The notes below the pieces were generated by a model. The model searched no databases, was not told the origin of the DNA, and worked only from the letters and a program-made list of their open reading frames with translations. From an uncultured bacterium (GTDB lineage: Bacteria > Bacteroidota > Bacteroidia > Chitinophagales > CAIODY01), in the NCBI GenBank assembly GCA_903857255.1, contig CAIODY010000081.1, forward strand, positions 1 through 64,000: 64,000 bases of DNA, written 5' to 3'. Each line of letters opens with the position of its first letter. Within the stretch, counting starts at the first letter, position 1. The translations under genes were made by a program, and so were the position numbers. This document shows positions 17,661 to 27,569 of this stretch, in pieces.

Positions 17661-18539
17661 ATGAAAAGAATTTTAATTGTCTTATTAGTAGTGATAGCTG
17701 CAAATGCAAAAGCACAATTCACCGAATTTGGTTTGCAAATGGGCGAAATGCATTACATCGGTGATTTATCAGCCCATCAATTAGGCGATGCCAAACAGGC
17801 ACACGTGGCATTTGGTGCATTTGTTCGCAACACTTTTGCGAAAGGTTTTTTATCAGTAAGAGCTGGGTTCAATTTAGGAACTATTTCGGGCGATGACAGA
17901 GATTTTCCAACATCCAATAGCTTATACTATCGCAATTTGAATTTCGAATCGTATGTACAAGATTTTCACGGCATTTTGGATGTCAACTTGTTGAGCATTA
18001 ATCCTTGTGAAGGGCATTTTTTTACACCTTACCTAAGCGGTGGCATCTCTGTTTTTCATTTCAATCCATTTGCTCAATATTTTGGTCAAACAGTTTATCT
18101 ACAAACCTTAGGCACCGAAGGGCAAGGTATTGCACAGTTTGGCAACAAACCCAAATATGCATTAACGCAAATCTCATTTCCAGTGGGCGGTGGTTTTAAA
18201 ATATTAGCTCGTGATATTTTTGTTGTATCATTAGAAGTGATGTATCATTTCACTACTACTGATTATTTAGATGATGTAAGCGGCAATTATTACGACCCTG
18301 CCATCATTCAACAATACAACGGAAAAACAGCAGCTTACATGTCAAACCGTTCCAACTACAACATTAAATATGATGCTAATGGTGTAGGCAATATTCTCCG
18401 AGGCAATCCTAACAAAAAAGATGCTTTTGTAGTAAGCTCGATAAGCGTAACCTATTTAATCAGTCGCCGCTGTGGCAGAGGTTTTAAAGGAATGGGCTAT
18501 CGAAAAGGCGGTGCAACAAAATGCTCATCTGATTTCTAA
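17661..18539 (+). CDS. DUF6089-like outer membrane beta-barrel protein
   Basis: Signal peptide; LQTLGTEGQGIAQFGNKPKYALTQISFPVGGG; tandem paralog. Confidence 0.7.
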   Translation: MKRILIVLLVVIAANAKAQFTEFGLQMGEMHYIGDLSAHQLGDAKQAHVAFGAFVRNTFAKGFLSVRAGFNLGTISGDDRDFPTSNSLYYRNLNFESYVQDFHGILDVNLLSINPCEGHFFTPYLSGGISVFHFNPFAQYFGQTVYLQTLGTEGQGIAQFGNKPKYALTQISFPVGGGFKILARDIFVVSLEVMYHFTTTDYLDDVSGNYYDPAIIQQYNGKTAAYMSNRSNYNIKYDANGVGNILRGNPNKKDAFVVSSISVTYLISRRCGRGFKGMGYRKGGATKCSSDF

Positions 18540-18629
18540 TTTCACCAGCTATTTTTCCTTCTTCGCTTTTGTTATGATGAACAATATCTTACTAACTTTG
18601 TTGCACAGCTAATTACATAAGATAATAGC

Positions 18630-18938
18630 ATGACTGAACGTCAAGAAAAATTATTGCATTTACTCACTGAAACCCCCAACGATACTTTCCTATTGTTCGC
18701 CATGGGCTTGGAAATGGTGAAAGAAAATGATGACAATAAAGCGTTGGAATTTTTCAAAAAAATATTAGCGGTGGATGAAAACTATTGTGCCTTGTATTAC
18801 CATCTCGGTAAATTATATGAGCGTCAACAACACGAACAAATTGCTATGAGCGTATATGAAAAAGGTTTAGTGATTTGCAAAAAATTAAATGAGCAACACA
18901 ATTACAACGAGTTGCGAAATGCGCTGGATATGCTTTAA
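18630..18938 (+). CDS. TPR-repeat protein
   Basis: ALEFFKKILAVDENYCALYYHLGKLYERQ. Confidence 0.7.
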   Translation: MTERQEKLLHLLTETPNDTFLLFAMGLEMVKENDDNKALEFFKKILAVDENYCALYYHLGKLYERQQHEQIAMSVYEKGLVICKKLNEQHNYNELRNALDML

Positions 18939-18953
18939 TTTAGCAGCATCCAA

Positions 18954-20303
18954 ATGAAATTATTACCCGAATTTATTGCATTCAATGTTGCTCAAAATTT
19001 ATTTAACAAAGGCAGCAAACTCATTGTAGCTTGCAGTGGTGGCTGCGATTCAGTTGTGCTGGCACATTTACTGCATCAAGCAAATATTCAAATTGTGTTA
19101 GCGCATTGCAATTTCCAACTGCGTGGCGAAGAAGCAAATGAGGATGAAAAATTTGTGAAAGAATTTGCGAAAGCAATGAATATTCCATTTCATGTTATTC
19201 ATTTTGAAACAGAAAAATTTGCTACTGAAAATAAATTATCCATTCAGCAAGCCGCTCGGCAATTGCGTTATGAATGGTTCGAACAATTAAGAATAGAATT
19301 GAAATTTGATGGCATTGCAACGGCTCATCATTTGAATGATAGCATCGAAACTGTTTTCATCAATTTGGTAAGAGGAACTGGCATCGCAGGAATGACGGGC
19401 ATTGCAGCCAAAAATGAAAAAATAATCCGTCCGCTATTATTTGCCAATAGAAATACAATTGAAAATTACGCCGCTGAAAACAATTTGAATTTCCGAACCG
19501 ATAGCAGCAACCATTCAGATGATTATTTGCGAAATAAAATTCGACATCATTTAATACCATTGTTGAACGAAATGAATCCTGCATTCGAAAAAACAATGCA
19601 AAAAAATATTCAACACTTTGAACAAACCGAACAATTGTATCAAACAGAATGGAAGAAAAAATTGAAGAAAATTGTTCAACAAAAAAACGATGAATATTGG
19701 ATAGCTGTAAAACCACTATTGCATTTACCAGCAGCCTCAACTATTTTAACTGAAGCCTTAAAACCCTTTGGATTTAATACTTCACAAGCCGAAGATATTT
19801 TCAATAATCTCGAAGCGCAATCAGGAACAACCTATTTATCACAAGATTTTCGATTAATAAAACACAAAGATTTTTGGATAGTTTCTAACAAAACGGCGCA
19901 GAAAAATAGCATAATAGTAGTTGAGCAAAATCAATCAAAATCAGCAACCACTTTTGGTGATTTTCATTTTGAAATATTGGATTGGAACAACGATTCAAAA
20001 ATTTCTACGGATGCAAATATTGCATTGCTCGATGCAAGAAACATTGCTTTTCCTTTGTGCATTAGGGCTTGGCAACAAGGCGATTATTTTTATCCATTAG
20101 GTATGAAACGAAAAAAGAAAAAACTAAGTGATTTTTTTATTCAACAAAAACTATCACTTCCTCAAAAAGAAAAAGTGCAATTGGTTTGTATGAATGATTA
20201 CATCATTTGGATAGCAGGAATGAGAGTAGATGAGCGTTTCAAGATTACTGCTACCACAAAAAAGATTTTGAAAATTACATTTACCGCAAAAAATATTCGC
20301 TAA
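18954..20303 (+). CDS. tilS: tRNA(Ile)-lysidine synthase
   Basis: PP-loop SGGCDSVVLAHLL; HCNFQLRGEEAN; RNKIRHHLIPLL. Confidence 0.93.
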   Translation: MKLLPEFIAFNVAQNLFNKGSKLIVACSGGCDSVVLAHLLHQANIQIVLAHCNFQLRGEEANEDEKFVKEFAKAMNIPFHVIHFETEKFATENKLSIQQAARQLRYEWFEQLRIELKFDGIATAHHLNDSIETVFINLVRGTGIAGMTGIAAKNEKIIRPLLFANRNTIENYAAENNLNFRTDSSNHSDDYLRNKIRHHLIPLLNEMNPAFEKTMQKNIQHFEQTEQLYQTEWKKKLKKIVQQKNDEYWIAVKPLLHLPAASTILTEALKPFGFNTSQAEDIFNNLEAQSGTTYLSQDFRLIKHKDFWIVSNKTAQKNSIIVVEQNQSKSATTFGDFHFEILDWNNDSKISTDANIALLDARNIAFPLCIRAWQQGDYFYPLGMKRKKKKLSDFFIQQKLSLPQKEKVQLVCMNDYIIWIAGMRVDERFKITATTKKILKITFTAKNIR

Positions 20304-20370
20304 ATAGAATGGTAAAACCATTTTAATTTCAAGAAATAAAAATTAGTTTTGGCATGAAAATAAAAACAAG

Positions 20371-20832
20371 TTGGTAAAATATTTGCTTCTATTTATTGTT
20401 GTTGGCTCTATCTTTTTTGGTTGTAAAAAAGATGCTCAAACTACTGCATTACCTACTACTTCGGTGATTCCAGCTATTCAATTAATCAGCATCACTCCTA
20501 CTTCGGTTCATCAATTTACTGACTCGATAAAATTTGATATCCAATATATAGATGGCGATGGAAATGTAGGTGATTATAGTGCCGATTCTACCTCGTTAAT
20601 TATTATTGATAATCGAAATAGTGCACTGGTCAATAAATTTCATATTCCACCTGTAACACCACAAGGTAGCAGCATTGAGGTGCAAGGCGAATTTATTGCG
20701 GTGTTAAAATCAATTATTTTGTTGAATAGTTCATCGAGCAGCGAAGCAACAACTTTTTCCATCAAACTAAAAGACAGAGCTGGCAATTGGAGTAATGTTA
20801 TCACCACTCCAACAGTTACGATTACGCCATAA
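20371..20832 (+). CDS. Hypothetical lipoprotein
   Basis: Lipobox-like VVGSIFFGC; TTG start. Confidence 0.6.
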   Translation: MVKYLLLFIVVGSIFFGCKKDAQTTALPTTSVIPAIQLISITPTSVHQFTDSIKFDIQYIDGDGNVGDYSADSTSLIIIDNRNSALVNKFHIPPVTPQGSSIEVQGEFIAVLKSIILLNSSSSSEATTFSIKLKDRAGNWSNVITTPTVTITP

Positions 20833-20850
20833 CAAAATCAATCGCATCAT

Positions 20851-21999
20851 TTGAAACACATAGCAATTCTTGGAAGCAGCGGCAGCATTGGAACACAAGC
20901 ATTAGAGGTAGTTGAAGCTCATCCTGATGAATTTTGTGTTGAAGTTTTAACTGTCAATTCCAACGCCGAATTATTGATTGCTCAAGCAAAAAAATTTAAG
21001 CCCAATGCAGTTGTAATTGTTGATGAATCAAAATATCAATTGGTTAAAGATGCTTTGCAAAACGACATGATAAAAGTGTTTGCTGGCGAAGCAGCTTTGG
21101 AACAAATTGTTCAAATGGATTCCATCAATATTGTTTTAACTGCTTTAGTTGGTTATGCAGGCTTGAAGCCCACGATAGCAGCCATTAAAGCAAAAAAAAT
21201 GATTGCTTTGGCAAACAAAGAAACATTGGTGGTGGCTGGAAAATTGATTACACAATTAGCACAAGAAAATGGGGTAAATATTTACCCAGTTGATAGTGAA
21301 CACTCTGCCATTTTTCAATGCTTAGCTGGTGAATGGGAAAATAAAATTGAGAAGATTTATTTAACTGCAAGTGGCGGTCCTTTTTTGGGTAAAGATGTTG
21401 AATTTTTAAAGTCAGTAAAAAAAGAACAAGCACTCAAACATCCAAATTGGACAATGGGCGCAAAAATCACAATTGACTCTGCAACATTGATGAATAAGGG
21501 ATTAGAGGTGATTGAAGCCAAATGGTTATTCAATTTAAAAGCCGAACAAGTGGAGGTTATTGTTCATCCACAAAGTATCATTCATAGCTTGGTTCAATTT
21601 GAAGATGGCAGCATGAAAGCACAAATGGGTTTGCCTGATATGAAACTACCCATTCAATATGCATTAGGTTATCCGCAACGCTTAAAAAGTATTTTTCCTC
21701 GTTTCGATTTTACTAAATATCCGCAATTAACTTTTTCACAACCCGACACCAAAACATTTCGCAATCTGGCTTTAGCATACGATGCCATGCGGCTTTGCGG
21801 CAATATGCCGTGTGTGATGAATGCAGCCAACGAAATTGCAGTAGATGCTTTTTTGCATGATAAAATTGGATTTATAGAAATCACTAAATTGATTGAAAAC
21901 AGCATGAATTCTATCACTCACATCAAAAATCCATCGTTGAATGATTACATTGAAACCGATAAAGAGAGCAGAATTAAAGCGTTAGAAATGCTTGGTTAA
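20851..21999 (+). CDS. dxr: 1-deoxy-D-xylulose-5-phosphate reductoisomerase
   Basis: KHIAILGSSGSIGTQALEV; ALANKETLVVAG; PVDSEHSAIFQ; TTG start. Confidence 0.95.
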   Translation: MKHIAILGSSGSIGTQALEVVEAHPDEFCVEVLTVNSNAELLIAQAKKFKPNAVVIVDESKYQLVKDALQNDMIKVFAGEAALEQIVQMDSINIVLTALVGYAGLKPTIAAIKAKKMIALANKETLVVAGKLITQLAQENGVNIYPVDSEHSAIFQCLAGEWENKIEKIYLTASGGPFLGKDVEFLKSVKKEQALKHPNWTMGAKITIDSATLMNKGLEVIEAKWLFNLKAEQVEVIVHPQSIIHSLVQFEDGSMKAQMGLPDMKLPIQYALGYPQRLKSIFPRFDFTKYPQLTFSQPDTKTFRNLALAYDAMRLCGNMPCVMNAANEIAVDAFLHDKIGFIEITKLIENSMNSITHIKNPSLNDYIETDKESRIKALEMLG

Positions 22000-23316
22000 T
22001 GTTTCTTTCCAATAAAAAATCACAACGCCAATTAAAATCATTGCGGCTGCGCCTGCGATATATTTTACATCCGAAGTGCAAAATACAAACAACCAAATCA
22101 GCATAGAAAGAAGCACGGGTAAGGGAAACAACGGCATTTTAAATGGAAACAATTTTCGAGTTCCATTTTTATTCAACCAAATTAATCCAACTGATTGACT
22201 TAAAAATTGCGTTAAAATTCTTACAACAACAATCGCACTCAGCACATCTGTTAATTTAAACAACAAGCTGAAACCTGCGCCAGCAATGGCTAACCAAAGC
22301 AATGCCATTTTCGGGATTTTCTTTTTCGCATCAATTTCTGAAAACAGTTTAATGAAATTTCCATCGGCTGATGCGGCATACAAAACCCTCGAATAGCCTA
22401 ACATCACTGCAAAAAGCGATGATAAGGCTACCCATAAAATTAACAACGTAAACCATTTTGCCACATTTTCGCCCAACCATTTTTGCATCAAAGTGCTGAA
22501 TACAAATGGAGAATTTGCAGCCACATCATTGCTCAAATTCCCCAACACAACAGTTTGCAAAAGCAAGTACAGCAGCGCAATTCCAAGCACCGACAGCAAC
22601 ATACTCATCGGAATATTTCGTTTCGGATTTTTTATTTCAGCACCCAAATGACAAACATTGTAATAGCCCAAATAACAGTAAATGCTTTTCACAGTTGCTT
22701 GTCCTAAAACCATCCAAGCACCAAACGACAGAAAATCGAAAGTAATTTTTGGTTGTTGATGAAAAATATTTTTGTCGAAATGAAAAATGCCCATTCCGAT
22801 AATGATAAACAATATCGCCAAAACACCTAACCACAAAGCCTTTGACAATTTTCCTGTGGAAACAATATTTCTGTTCAACAAAAAATAAAGTGCCGCAATT
22901 AATAAAACACAAACCAATTTTTGTTGCCACCAAAATGGCATCGGCACTAAATATTGAAAGTATTGCGAAAAGCCAATTGCACCCGAAGCTACTACCAATG
23001 GGGCTTGTATGGCGGTTTGCCAAGTGTAAAGAAATGAAAATAATCGTCCGAATTTTTTACCAAAAATAATTTTCAAAAATTGATAACTACCACCAGCTTC
23101 GGGATAAGCTGCGCCCAATTCGCTCCAAACCAAACTATCTAAAATGGCTAACAATGCGCCCAAAAGCCAAGCCAGCAAAGCGTTTTTGCCAGGCATCGAT
23201 TGCATAATTAATGGCAAAGTTACAAACGGACCGATGCCCACCATATCAATCATATTCAATGATACAGCTTCTGATAAGCCGAGCTTGCGTTGCAGTGTTG
23301 GTGAGGTTTCGGGCAA
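21982..23316 (-). CDS. APC-family amino acid permease
   Basis: 12-TM pattern; LGLSEAVSLNMIDMVGIGPFVTLP. Confidence 0.85.
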   Translation of the reverse strand: MPETSPTLQRKLGLSEAVSLNMIDMVGIGPFVTLPLIMQSMPGKNALLAWLLGALLAILDSLVWSELGAAYPEAGGSYQFLKIIFGKKFGRLFSFLYTWQTAIQAPLVVASGAIGFSQYFQYLVPMPFWWQQKLVCVLLIAALYFLLNRNIVSTGKLSKALWLGVLAILFIIIGMGIFHFDKNIFHQQPKITFDFLSFGAWMVLGQATVKSIYCYLGYYNVCHLGAEIKNPKRNIPMSMLLSVLGIALLYLLLQTVVLGNLSNDVAANSPFVFSTLMQKWLGENVAKWFTLLILWVALSSLFAVMLGYSRVLYAASADGNFIKLFSEIDAKKKIPKMALLWLAIAGAGFSLLFKLTDVLSAIVVVRILTQFLSQSVGLIWLNKNGTRKLFPFKMPLFPLPVLLSMLIWLFVFCTSDVKYIAGAAAMILIGVVIFYWKETLTKHF

Positions 23317-23323
23317 TTTGAAA

Positions 23324-24229
23324 TTAATATTTTAGCACAGGATAATGATTGATTTTTAGCAATCGAAACAGCTCGTTGGTTTTTAAAATTCCATTGGTAT
23401 TATTCAAATCGAAATAATTAAAAAGCTCTAAATCGCCTTTGCCTGCTGCTAATTGCATGGTGCCTTGCGATTTGTGTTCGGCAATTTCCCAGTTGGCTAT
23501 GATGTGATAATCTAACGAATTTTTGAAACCAAATTTTTGATTTCGGTTGAATTGAAATGGCGTAATATTTTCTTTCAATTTTGTTTCAGGATAATTTTCT
23601 AACACTGCAAATTTCTGTTTGGTGGTATCATTTTCATTGCGAACATCCATACCCAAAATAATTGGTTTTTTATTTTCTGGCAAATCTTTAATCGTTCGTA
23701 AAGCCATAATGGTAGCAGCTTTGTGATGTGCATGTGTAGCAGGCACAGGCAATAAACAAAAAACAAAATCGTAAGTTTCGCGGCTCATAATTTCCGTTAA
23801 TCGAGTTTTTACGATTAAGATATTCCAAAATGTATCGAGCGGCGCTTTTGGATTTAAGCCATATTTATCATCCAATTGGTCTAAGAAAAAAAAGTTGCGA
23901 ATGCCCAACATTTTTCCTGCGCTCATTAATTCACGTTTGCGAATAGCTGGCAAATATTGTCTGCCAATTTTTGGGTCAGTTAATTCGATGCCATAAAATT
24001 CGTTGCCCAAAGTAGAATATTTATAACCGCCTTCGCCATTGGTGATGCACACCAAATCTACCTTTGCTTTATAATCATGGGTGAGCTTGTAAACCGCACC
24101 AGCACAGCCCGTTTCATCATCGGGATGTGCAATTACAATTAATACTTTGATGTTGGTGGAATCTAAATTTTGTGCAGAAATTGTAGAGAAAAAAAACAAA
24201 CTGAATGCAAAAAGTAAAATGTACTTCAT
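23324..24229 (-). CDS. PIG-L family deacetylase, secreted
   Basis: VLIVIAHPDDETGCAGAVYKL; signal peptide. Confidence 0.88.
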   Translation of the reverse strand: MKYILLFAFSLFFFSTISAQNLDSTNIKVLIVIAHPDDETGCAGAVYKLTHDYKAKVDLVCITNGEGGYKYSTLGNEFYGIELTDPKIGRQYLPAIRKRELMSAGKMLGIRNFFFLDQLDDKYGLNPKAPLDTFWNILIVKTRLTEIMSRETYDFVFCLLPVPATHAHHKAATIMALRTIKDLPENKKPIILGMDVRNENDTTKQKFAVLENYPETKLKENITPFQFNRNQKFGFKNSLDYHIIANWEIAEHKSQGTMQLAAGKGDLELFNYFDLNNTNGILKTNELFRLLKINHYPVLKY

Positions 24230-24380
24230 TGAGAAAAAAGATTGAATCGGTTTTACAAATTAAATGAAAAAAGTTGAGTTAAATGAGTTAAACGAATGAG
24301 GATGGATAATGTTTAAATTTTGGTCGGCGTTAGTCTGTCAATTTTTTTTTTGCTATCTATGCAATGAAATTTTAAAAAGA

Positions 24381-26537
24381 ATGAAATACACGATTATTGT
24401 TTGTCTCGGTTTTTTTTTACTCCATTTTTCTGCATCAGCACAATCAAAAAAATTAACTATTGAAGATTGTGTTTTAAAAGGCAAAAACATTTTAGCCCCC
24501 GAAAAAATAAATCAACCGCAATGGATAGAAGGTAGAACTGCCTTGGTTTACAGCCGAAAATTAAATGGTGTTGATTGCTTAATAAAATACGATTGGCGAA
24601 AAAAACCATCACAAGTTTCGTGGACAGTTGGCAAATTGAATCAGGCTTTTAGAAGATTGAAATTAGATACTTTAACCAAGCTGCCAAATGTTATCAGAAC
24701 TGGGATGGATGGCTTTGTTTTTTTCAACAACAACAATTTGATTAAATACGATTACCGATTTGACAGCATTACTTTTCATTTAACTTTAGATAAAAAAGCT
24801 GAAAACATGGATGTGGCGAAATATACTACCCATGTGGCTTATACGGTTGACAACAATTTATTTGTATTGATGAACAACGGCACTGTTCAACCCATTTCGA
24901 ATGATGGTAATGCTGGATTGGTGTATGGTAAAAGCGTTCATCGTGATGAATATGGGATTAGTAAAGGCACCTATTGGAGCCCGAAAGGCAATCTGCTGGC
25001 TTATTACCGAATGGACCAAAGCATGGTAACTGATTATCCGATAATGGATTTAGATGAACATCCAGCTAAAGAACACAACATAAAATATCCGATGGCTGGC
25101 ATGAAAAGCCATGAAGTAAAAGTTGGTGTTTATAACACTGCTACCCAAAAATCTGTTTACTTAAAAATTAATGGACCAGCTGACCAATATCTTACCAACA
25201 TTGCATGGAGCAACGATGAGAGAAATGTTTTTGTAGTGGTTTTAAACAGAGCTACTGACCATTTGTGGTTGAATGAATACGATGCCAACACAGGCGATTT
25301 TGTAAAAACAATTTTAGAAGAACAAAATAATGACTGGCTTGAACCTACCATCCTTATTCAGTTTCTGCCCAACAACAATAATTTGTTTGTGTGGCAAAGC
25401 CAACGCACAGGACACAACCATCTTTATTTGTACGACTTGAATGGCACTATGCAAAAAGAATTGACGCATGGCGATTGGGATGTTATCAATGTATCAGGTA
25501 TTTCTTTTGGCAAAAACAAAATTTATTTTACAGGCACTACCACTTCCCCACTCGACCAACAAATTTGTTGTGTAGATGCAACTACTGGCGAAATGCAGCA
25601 ACTGACGAAAGATAAAGGCATCCATAGTTTATATTTGAATGAATACACGGGTGATTATTTAGATGTTTTTAGTAGTTATCAAATTCCGAAAGTAGTTTCC
25701 ATCTATGACCGCCGAGGCAAATTGCGAAGCAATATTTTATTGGCTGAAAATCCTTTGAAAGATTACAAATTGGGGCAAACAAAAATATTCAACATCACGG
25801 CGGCTGATAATAAAACAGCATTGTATTGCCGAATGATTTTGCCACCCAATTTTGATAGCACAAAAAAATATCCTTGCATCACTTATACTTACAATGGACC
25901 CCATGTGCAATTAGTTACCAATGGTTGGCTGAATGGCGCTGATTTATGGTTTCATTATTTAGCACAAGAAGGCTTTATTGTTTTTACTGTTGATGGCAGA
26001 GGCAGCGGCAACCGAGGTTTTGATTTTGAAAAATGTATTCATCGCCAATTAGGCACTTGCGAAATTGCCGACCAAATGAAAGGCAACGATTATTTGCGCC
26101 ACTTGAAATATATTGATACTGCTCGATTAGGCATACACGGTTGGAGTTTTGGTGGGTTTATGACTACTTCACTTATGACAAGAACACCAGGTAAATATAA
26201 AGTTGGTGTTTGTGGTGGTCCTGTGATTGATTGGAGTTATTATGAAGTGATGTACACCGAACGCTACATGGATACACCAGCTGAAAACCCTGAAGGTTAT
26301 AAAAAATCAGCATTGACTAATTACATTGATAATCTTCGTGGCAAATTGTTGATGATTCATGGCACCAGCGATGATGTGGTGGTTTGGCAACAATCATTGA
26401 TGTACATAAAAAAATGTGTGGAGAAAGATAAACCGATTGATTACTTCGTTTACCCAGGACACTTGCACAATGTGCAAGGCAAAGACCGCATACATTTACT
26501 GCAAAAAATCACTGATTATTTCAAGCAAAATTTGTAA
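24381..26537 (+). CDS. S9 family (dipeptidyl peptidase IV-like) peptidase
   Basis: GWSFGGFMTTSLMTR nucleophile elbow; signal peptide MKYTIIVCLGFFLLHFSASAQ (start 24381 preferred over 24309). Confidence 0.9.
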   Translation: MKYTIIVCLGFFLLHFSASAQSKKLTIEDCVLKGKNILAPEKINQPQWIEGRTALVYSRKLNGVDCLIKYDWRKKPSQVSWTVGKLNQAFRRLKLDTLTKLPNVIRTGMDGFVFFNNNNLIKYDYRFDSITFHLTLDKKAENMDVAKYTTHVAYTVDNNLFVLMNNGTVQPISNDGNAGLVYGKSVHRDEYGISKGTYWSPKGNLLAYYRMDQSMVTDYPIMDLDEHPAKEHNIKYPMAGMKSHEVKVGVYNTATQKSVYLKINGPADQYLTNIAWSNDERNVFVVVLNRATDHLWLNEYDANTGDFVKTILEEQNNDWLEPTILIQFLPNNNNLFVWQSQRTGHNHLYLYDLNGTMQKELTHGDWDVINVSGISFGKNKIYFTGTTTSPLDQQICCVDATTGEMQQLTKDKGIHSLYLNEYTGDYLDVFSSYQIPKVVSIYDRRGKLRSNILLAENPLKDYKLGQTKIFNITAADNKTALYCRMILPPNFDSTKKYPCITYTYNGPHVQLVTNGWLNGADLWFHYLAQEGFIVFTVDGRGSGNRGFDFEKCIHRQLGTCEIADQMKGNDYLRHLKYIDTARLGIHGWSFGGFMTTSLMTRTPGKYKVGVCGGPVIDWSYYEVMYTERYMDTPAENPEGYKKSALTNYIDNLRGKLLMIHGTSDDVVVWQQSLMYIKKCVEKDKPIDYFVYPGHLHNVQGKDRIHLLQKITDYFKQNL

Positions 26538-26558
26538 AATAAAGTAGCTTAACAACTC

Positions 26559-26595
26559 ACAAAAAAGGCGATGAAATTTTATCGCCTTTTTTGTG
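26559..26595. terminator. Bidirectional rho-independent terminator
   Basis: cacaaaaaaggcgatgaaattttatcgccttttttgtg. Confidence 0.85.
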
Positions 26596-26613
26596 CTTAT
26601 TATGTTGCTATAC

Positions 26614-26647
26614 AATTGGTATTCGATTGGATTATCGAATACCAATT
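26614..26647. repeat. Perfect 14-bp inverted repeat, 6-nt loop
   Basis: AATTGGTATTCGAT tggatt ATCGAATACCAATT. Confidence 0.9.
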
Positions 26648-26761
26648 TCGTTGCCTATAATTTTTATTAGACAATACACTATTTTTCAGTTCGTAATTAT
26701 TTCTGTTGATGCCAAAAACAATCATCATTTAAAAAGAGTTTTGTGAATCGCATCTTTTAAC

Positions 26762-27565
26762 ATGAAAATCAACAAACCTTTAATAAAAAAAATATTCATC
26801 AGCCTACTTTGGATGGTATTGGGGATTGGATTTTTTACGCTCTGGGCATTTTCATCTATCGAACGAAAAAAATTGCGTTGCGAAAAAATCAACATCAAAA
26901 TTGATGAAGGCGATAACAAATTTTTTGTTGACAAATCGGCCATTTTAAAAATCATCAAAGAAAAAAACAAAGACACTTTATTTCAACAAAAAATTAACGC
27001 TGTCAATTGGATAGGCTTAGAATCAGCCATTGAAGCCAATCCATGGATAGCAAATACCGAAATTTATTCCAACCGAAATGGTGATGTGGTGATTGATGTG
27101 CAGCAACGTTGTCCAATAATGCGGATAATTAACAACGAGCATTTATCTTTTTACATTGATGAAAATGGTAAACCGATGAACTGGAGTTCTACATTTACAG
27201 CACGTGTTCTGATAGTTACTGGAAATGTTTCATTAACTGATTTCAATTACTCCCATCCAGAACAATCGAAGCGAAATGATTTAGTGCAATTGGTAAAGTT
27301 TATAAACAAGAATGAATTTTGGAAAGCACAAATTGCACAAATTGAAATAAAGAAAAACGAAGATTTTGTTTTGTATCCGTTGCAAGGCGAACATGAAATT
27401 GAATTGGGTGATGCAACTGATTGCAAAGAAAAATTTGACCGACTAAAAATATTTTACCTCGAAGGCTTGAATAAAGTGGGCTGGAGCAAATACAAAAAAG
27501 TAAGTGTGAAATACAAAGGGGAAGTGGTAGCAACAAAAAATAATTCAACTATTCAAAAAAAATAA
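26762..27565 (+). CDS. ftsQ: Cell division protein FtsQ
   Basis: Single TM, POTRA-like region, directly upstream of ftsA-ftsZ. Confidence 0.85.
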   Translation: MKINKPLIKKIFISLLWMVLGIGFFTLWAFSSIERKKLRCEKINIKIDEGDNKFFVDKSAILKIIKEKNKDTLFQQKINAVNWIGLESAIEANPWIANTEIYSNRNGDVVIDVQQRCPIMRIINNEHLSFYIDENGKPMNWSSTFTARVLIVTGNVSLTDFNYSHPEQSKRNDLVQLVKFINKNEFWKAQIAQIEIKKNEDFVLYPLQGEHEIELGDATDCKEKFDRLKIFYLEGLNKVGWSKYKKVSVKYKGEVVATKNNSTIQKK

Positions 27566-27569
27566 ACCA

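Noticed and set aside
16752-18539. Tandem DUF6089-like paralogs with a third copy at 42899 as a novel system
   Set aside because: Common outer membrane family expansion in Bacteroidota; ordinary tandem duplication.
22483-23069. Overlapping antisense ORFs within the permease gene (and similar antisense ORFs throughout)
   Set aside because: Shadow ORFs in AT-rich coding DNA, contained within well-supported genes.
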